DNA of 14,821 nucleotides from Clostridiales bacterium (GTDB taxonomy: Bacteria > Bacillota > Clostridia > Oscillospirales > Oscillospiraceae): NCBI GenBank assembly GCA_004558025.1, contig SFEG01000032.1, positions 1 to 14,821 on the forward strand, read 5' to 3'. Of the stretch, positions 11,806-14,821 are shown in pieces; the first letter of the stretch is position 1, and every line of letters begins with the position of its first letter. The translations under genes were made by a program, and so were the position numbers. The notes below the pieces were generated by a model. It was not told where the DNA came from. It made no database searches and worked only from the letters and a program-made list of their open reading frames with translations.

Positions 11806-11880
11806 GAACAGTACAGTGCGCACCTTTTCTTCGTTTTTACCCCTGTTTACGCACCTTATTGCCCGTCTTTCTCATCGAAG
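11788..11880 (+). repeat. Cassette trailer B, copy 2
   Basis: Homologous to 9286-9375 over about 90 bp, sharing the palindrome, the two GCACC blocks with T-rich spacers, and a CGAAG just before a terminator. Non-coding. Confidence 0.65.
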
Positions 11881-11915
11881 AAGACTCGAAAACATCCGTT
11901 TTCGGGTCTTTTTTT
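11881..11915 (+). terminator. Terminator after the cassette array
   Basis: AAGACTCGAAAAC (11881-11893) and GTTTTCGGGTCTT (11898-11910), one wobble, loop ATCC, followed by a T run. It ends the array transcript. Its sequence differs from the terminator after locus 1. Confidence 0.88.
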
Positions 11916-11968
11916 CGGTGATTTCAATGTCTCGGATCTGCACCGCGCCTTTGAGTGCGAAGCCTTAC

Positions 11969-12009
11969 GGTTTCCTCCGCAGCCCGGTATCGAGGCTGCG
12001 GAGGAAACC
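11969..12009. repeat. Perfect 16-bp inverted repeat
   Basis: GGTTTCCTCCGCAGCC (11969-11984) and GGCTGCGGAGGAAACC (11994-12009) flank a 9-nt loop CGGTATCGA. The loop shares CCGGTATCGA with the repeats at 2766 and 4867, linking it to the same interspersed family. No T run follows, so it is not an obvious terminator. Confidence 0.75.
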
Positions 12010-12076
12010 ATAGGGTTTCGCGTGCCGCAAGTGCGCTGCAAACTGCGGCTTAACTACATCAATAGGGGTGAACAAA

Positions 12077-12496
12077 ATGAAAAAACCGCTTATTCAAAAG
12101 CTCGGCTTGCTCGGGCTTGTAAGCTTTTTATCGTACACGGCGGCGGTGCTGCTCTCGCCGCTGGCGTATCCGGGCTATGACTGGATGACGCAGGCGTCAG
12201 CGATCTGAGCGCTGCCGATGCGTCCTCGCTCGGACTGTGGAACAGTCTCAGCAGCCTGTATAACGTCTGCGAGGTGCTGTGCGCAACGATAGTGTGCGTC
12301 GGCATTCAGGGGAAAAAGACGAGACCTCTGCGCGTCGGGGTCTATATCTTCACAATAATGGAGTGGGTCTCCGCCGTGGGCTACCGCGCGTTTCCTCTCA
12401 GCAGCAGAGGCGGCTATGCCGGTGCGCTTCAGGATAAGATGCATCTTATCGTTACGGTGCTGGTCGTTATCCTGTCAATAGCCTCGCTGGTCACGA
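12077..12496 (+). pseudogene. DUF998-family membrane protein, frameshifted and interrupted by IS21
   Basis: The gene starts at the ATG at 12077, with AGGGGTG upstream, and encodes MKKPLIQKLGLLGLVSF...SPLAYPGYDWMTQA, typical of DUF998. At about 12194-12196 one G appears lost: the frame hits TGA at 12206, while the +1 frame from 12196 continues with VSDLSAADASSLGLWNSL and further DUF998-like sequence (MEWVSAVGYRAFPLS, GYAGALQDKMH). Homology stops near 12490 (SIASLV), where the IS21-like element begins. At least two lesions make it a pseudogene. The intact protein would be a polytopic membrane protein of unknown function. Composition matches the GC-rich host. Confidence 0.8.
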
Positions 12497-12596
12497 TGCG
12501 TACGCCGCTCCGAAACGACAGCCGGACCGTTGAAGTCCGGCACCCTGACCGCCGAAAACAGACACCCCTTCCGCTGGTCCGACAGTTGGAGAAATT

Positions 12597-12631
12597 GGCG
12601 TGGGGACCGGCATGCTGTCAGTCCCCACGCC
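12597..12631 (-). terminator. Hairpin after istB
   Basis: GGCGTGGGGAC (12597-12607) and GTCCCCACGCC (12621-12631) form an 11-bp perfect stem seven bases past the istB stop. No strong T run follows on the minus strand, so it may protect or weakly terminate the mRNA, or block read-through from outside. Confidence 0.55.
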
Positions 12632-12638
12632 GTTTGTT

Positions 12639-13379
12639 TTATTCCATAATGCCCTTGCGCTTTCTCATGGTGTCACCTTCAATCCGGATGATATAGGAAT
12701 CATATACGATCCGGTCACAGATGGCGTCAGCCAGAGTCGGGTCATACAGGTTCTCATGCCAGCCCGGAACATCGAACTGAGAGCAGAAAATGGTCGAGGT
12801 TGTTTTGGCTCTGGCCTCTACCAGCTCCAGCACATCCCTTGCTTCGCTCTCCTTCAGCGGATACAGGAGCCATTCATCCAAGATCAGCAGCTTCGTTTTC
12901 TTCAGCTTCTTCATGTACTCCCGGTAGGTTCCGTCACCCCGAGCCATGGCAATCTCCACCAACAAATCTGGCAGGCGGATGTACTTCGTGCTGTAGAAGT
13001 TCCGGTTCGCCGCCATGCCCAGTGCACATGCCAGATAGGTCTTTCCCGCACCGGTTGCGCCCAACAGGATCACATTATGTGCTTCCTGAATGTAGGCACA
13101 GGATGCCAGCCGCAGAATCTGGGACTTGTCCAGCTTCCTGTCCGGCAGATATTCAATATCTTCCACACTGGCCCCGGGAATGGCATAACCAGCATTCTTT
13201 ATGAGGCTCTTTAAGCGGTTGCTCTTTCTGGTGGACCATTCTGCATCCACCAGAATGCTGAATCTGTCCTCAAAGGACATGGATGCAAACTGGGGATCAT
13301 CCAGTTGTTCCTTGAACTGTCTGGCCATGACACCAAGCCGCATATCCTGCAGCTTGGACATTGTTTCGTTGGTCAGCAT
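12639..13379 (-). CDS. istB: IS21-family helper ATPase IstB
   Basis: A 246-residue AAA+ ATPase, the regulatory partner of IstA that selects target DNA and activates transposition. Walker A is visible as GATGAGKT at about 107-114, followed by YLACALG; Walker B is LLILDEW at about 163-169. The N-terminal MLTNETMSKLQDMRLGVMARQFKEQL is typical of IstB. The start overlaps the istA stop by one base (TAATG), with AGGAGGG inside the end of istA, so translation is probably coupled. Length is normal and no lesion is seen; the protein looks intact. Confidence 0.95.
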   Translation of the reverse strand: MLTNETMSKLQDMRLGVMARQFKEQLDDPQFASMSFEDRFSILVDAEWSTRKSNRLKSLIKNAGYAIPGASVEDIEYLPDRKLDKSQILRLASCAYIQEAHNVILLGATGAGKTYLACALGMAANRNFYSTKYIRLPDLLVEIAMARGDGTYREYMKKLKKTKLLILDEWLLYPLKESEARDVLELVEARAKTTSTIFCSQFDVPGWHENLYDPTLADAICDRIVYDSYIIRIEGDTMRKRKGIME

Positions 13380-14821
13380 TACTTATCCCTCCTGTAATAT
13401 CCGGCACCGCGGGTGAAGCTGTATTGAGAAGCTTTTGTCGTGACTGGCGTGTCCTCTTCATCCGGCAGCTTGTCCCGGCCTGATTTCAGTATGGACTGGA
13501 TACTTTTCAGACTTGGAGCTGGCGTGAATGCCAGAGCCTTTTTGCAGGCCGCTTCCAATCTGGCGGAGGAGTATTTGTCTGCGGACTTCAACAGTGCCAT
13601 ACAGGATTTATACCCCTGCTGTTCTACTTTGTATGCGGACAGGAACAACTTTACAACAGCGGCGGTGTTGGGACCGACCTGTTTCGCCCAACGGATAAAA
13701 CGTTCCCCGTTCCACTGCAAATATTCCTGGTGTTCCGGCGGCATATGGCTCTCATTTGTGCTATACTGGTTCGGGCGGCCGAGCAGCCGGGGATGGGATG
13801 CAATCCGGGTTCCTCCAAAGAATATTTCTACAGTGCAACGAGTCAGGCGGACATCTACCTGCTGCTTGATGTATTCGTAGGGAACGGAGTAATTCATCTT
13901 GTCGACGCTTACATGGTAGTTATACTGGACGGTGGCAACTTTCCAGACGGATAACTCAAATGGTGTAGGCGGCAGAGGAAGCAGAAACAACTGCTCCTCC
14001 CGAAACAATTCTGCTCGGCTGCCTTCTTTCTTCTGGAAAGGCTTGTTATTGAATACGGTCAGTTTCTCACGAATTGCCTCGTTCAGTTCTTTCAGGGAGA
14101 GAAACTGCTGGTTTCGTAGAGCAGCCAGAGTCCATGTGGATACCACACCCACGGAGCCTTCCACAAAAGCTTTATCCTTGGGTTTCCGGGGTCTGGCCGG
14201 GATAATCGCGGTTCCGTAATGCTCCGCCATCTCCTGGTAGGATTTGTTTACCACGGTTTCGTCTTTTGTATTTTTTATGACACCGGTTTTGAGATTATCC
14301 GACGTCAGGATCCGGGTCACGCCGCCAAAGAAACGGTACGCATTGACATGGGCAGTGATCCAGGCATCCTGCTTCATGTCCAGGAAGGCTTCCGTATAGG
14401 CATAGCCGGAGTATGGCAGGACAGCAACAAACAGATAAACGTCCAACTGTTCGCCGGTGTCGGTATCTACGATGTGCGCCGTTTGCCCAGCCCAGTCCAC
14501 CTGCATGGTTTCACCGGGCTTGTGTTCCAGATGCATGGTGGCTTTTGTCTTGTGGACGAAGTCGGCGTAGTACTTGTTGAACTGGGTGGACTGATACGGC
14601 AATTCACCATTCGCCCGGCACCGCTCACAGTATTCCACCCACAACAGGCTCAGCGTTACACCACTCTTCTGCATCTCCTGATGGATGTACTCGTAGTCCG
14701 GCATCTTGTATTGCCGTCCCACAGATGTGGCAGGATACAGCTTTCTGGCCACCTCTGCTTCACCCAGGGAACGAATATCCTCCCAGGTGATTCCTTTCTC
14801 CTGCGCTCGCTGAACCGTTGA
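13379..14821 (-). CDS. istA: IS21-family transposase IstA (N terminus outside the window)
   Basis: This DDE transposase/integrase carries out strand transfer for the IS. The frame stays open without a stop to the right edge (STVQRAQEKGITWEDIRSLGEAE precedes the GTG at 14752), so the gene is partial: about 480 residues are visible, and perhaps 30 or more, including part of the HTH, are missing. The rve core is clear: first D in MQVDWAGQTA, second D in ILTSDNLKTGV, and the catalytic E in KPKDKAFVEGSVGV. The C-terminal region holds the usual IS21 beta-rich domain (VSVDKMNYSVPYEYIKQQVDVRL). It ends in TAATG overlapping istB. No frameshift is visible. Confidence 0.94.
   Translation of the reverse strand, partial: STVQRAQEKGITWEDIRSLGEAEVARKLYPATSVGRQYKMPDYEYIHQEMQKSGVTLSLLWVEYCERCRANGELPYQSTQFNKYYADFVHKTKATMHLEHKPGETMQVDWAGQTAHIVDTDTGEQLDVYLFVAVLPYSGYAYTEAFLDMKQDAWITAHVNAYRFFGGVTRILTSDNLKTGVIKNTKDETVVNKSYQEMAEHYGTAIIPARPRKPKDKAFVEGSVGVVSTWTLAALRNQQFLSLKELNEAIREKLTVFNNKPFQKKEGSRAELFREEQLFLLPLPPTPFELSVWKVATVQYNYHVSVDKMNYSVPYEYIKQQVDVRLTRCTVEIFFGGTRIASHPRLLGRPNQYSTNESHMPPEHQEYLQWNGERFIRWAKQVGPNTAAVVKLFLSAYKVEQQGYKSCMALLKSADKYSSARLEAACKKALAFTPAPSLKSIQSILKSGRDKLPDEEDTPVTTKASQYSFTRGAGYYRRDK

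Larger units (their letters stand above)
9926..11880 (+). mobile_element. Candidate gene-cassette array 2 (three genes)
   Basis: Leader A, then EamA-S2-YdeI-S3-DUF5714-S4, then trailer B. All genes are on the plus strand, functionally unrelated, without own promoters and AT-rich. Each ends at or just before the same palindrome. The layout resembles an integron cassette array, but there is no integrase and no canonical attC (no clear GTTRRRY core). Mobility is inference. Confidence 0.55.
12497..14821 (-). mobile_element. IS21-family insertion sequence, right side cut by the window edge
   Basis: The element carries istA and istB on the minus strand. Its left border is placed near 12497, where DUF998 homology ends at a TG (IS21 ends usually start TG); this is approximate. 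Two similar segments lie inside the end (around 12503-12522 and 12546-12565: CGC...CGAAA.C.ACA.CC), consistent with the multiple terminal repeats of this family. The opposite end is outside the window. Confidence 0.75.

Overview
The window looks like a chromosomal stretch of a gut-type Clostridia bacterium, probably Oscillospiraceae/Ruminococcaceae. The reasons are the gene families (CarD, DUF975, WYL and DUF998 proteins), GC-rich core genes with strong AGGAGG-type ribosome binding sites, tRNA genes with encoded CCA, and short palindromic intergenic repeats of a style I associate with that group. The organism assignment is inference; no rRNA or other definitive marker is present.

Layout. (1) 1-1586: right end of an integrative element. 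It holds a tyrosine integrase whose 3' end faces the 3' end of a tRNA-Val(GAC) gene (minus, 1587-1662), so the element extends leftwards out of the window. (2) 1587-8570: host backbone. In order: tRNA-Val with its own promoter; a membrane protein with zinc ribbon, PT-rich linker and Ig-like domain; a palindromic-repeat island; carD (minus) and asnS (plus) expressed divergently from promoters that appear to share one palindromic -35 hexamer; a second repeat island; a small two-TM protein; a two-gene operon of a DUF975 membrane protein and a beta-CASP metallo-beta-lactamase RNA nuclease; and tRNA-Leu(CAG). (3) 8571-11915: an AT-richer accessory region. (4) 11916-14821: a DUF998 gene broken by a frameshift and then by an IS21-family insertion (istA/istB) that runs off the right edge.

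The most interesting part is region 3. Two loci (about 8621-9375 and 9926-11880) share one architecture: a ~100-bp leader (terminator-like hairpin, then a promoter with 17-bp spacer, then a TTCGA-type half-palindrome at the predicted +1), one or more promoterless accessory genes, and a ~90-bp trailer. The first carries one gene (GNAT acetyltransferase); the second carries three (small EamA transporter, YdeI/OmpD-associated protein, DUF5714 Cys-rich protein). Every gene is followed immediately by a near-identical palindrome, GACAAATTCCAATTTGTC or a one- to three-base variant; the leader carries an inverted relative of it. The layout resembles an integron (fixed promoter, one-gene cassettes, one site per gene), but there is no recognisable integrase and the sites do not look like canonical attC. 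The first locus lies between two identical 42-bp copies of the tRNA-Leu terminator; the second begins inside a truncated WYL-type regulator gene. I interpret this as a candidate undescribed gene-cassette system; mobility is inferred, not shown.
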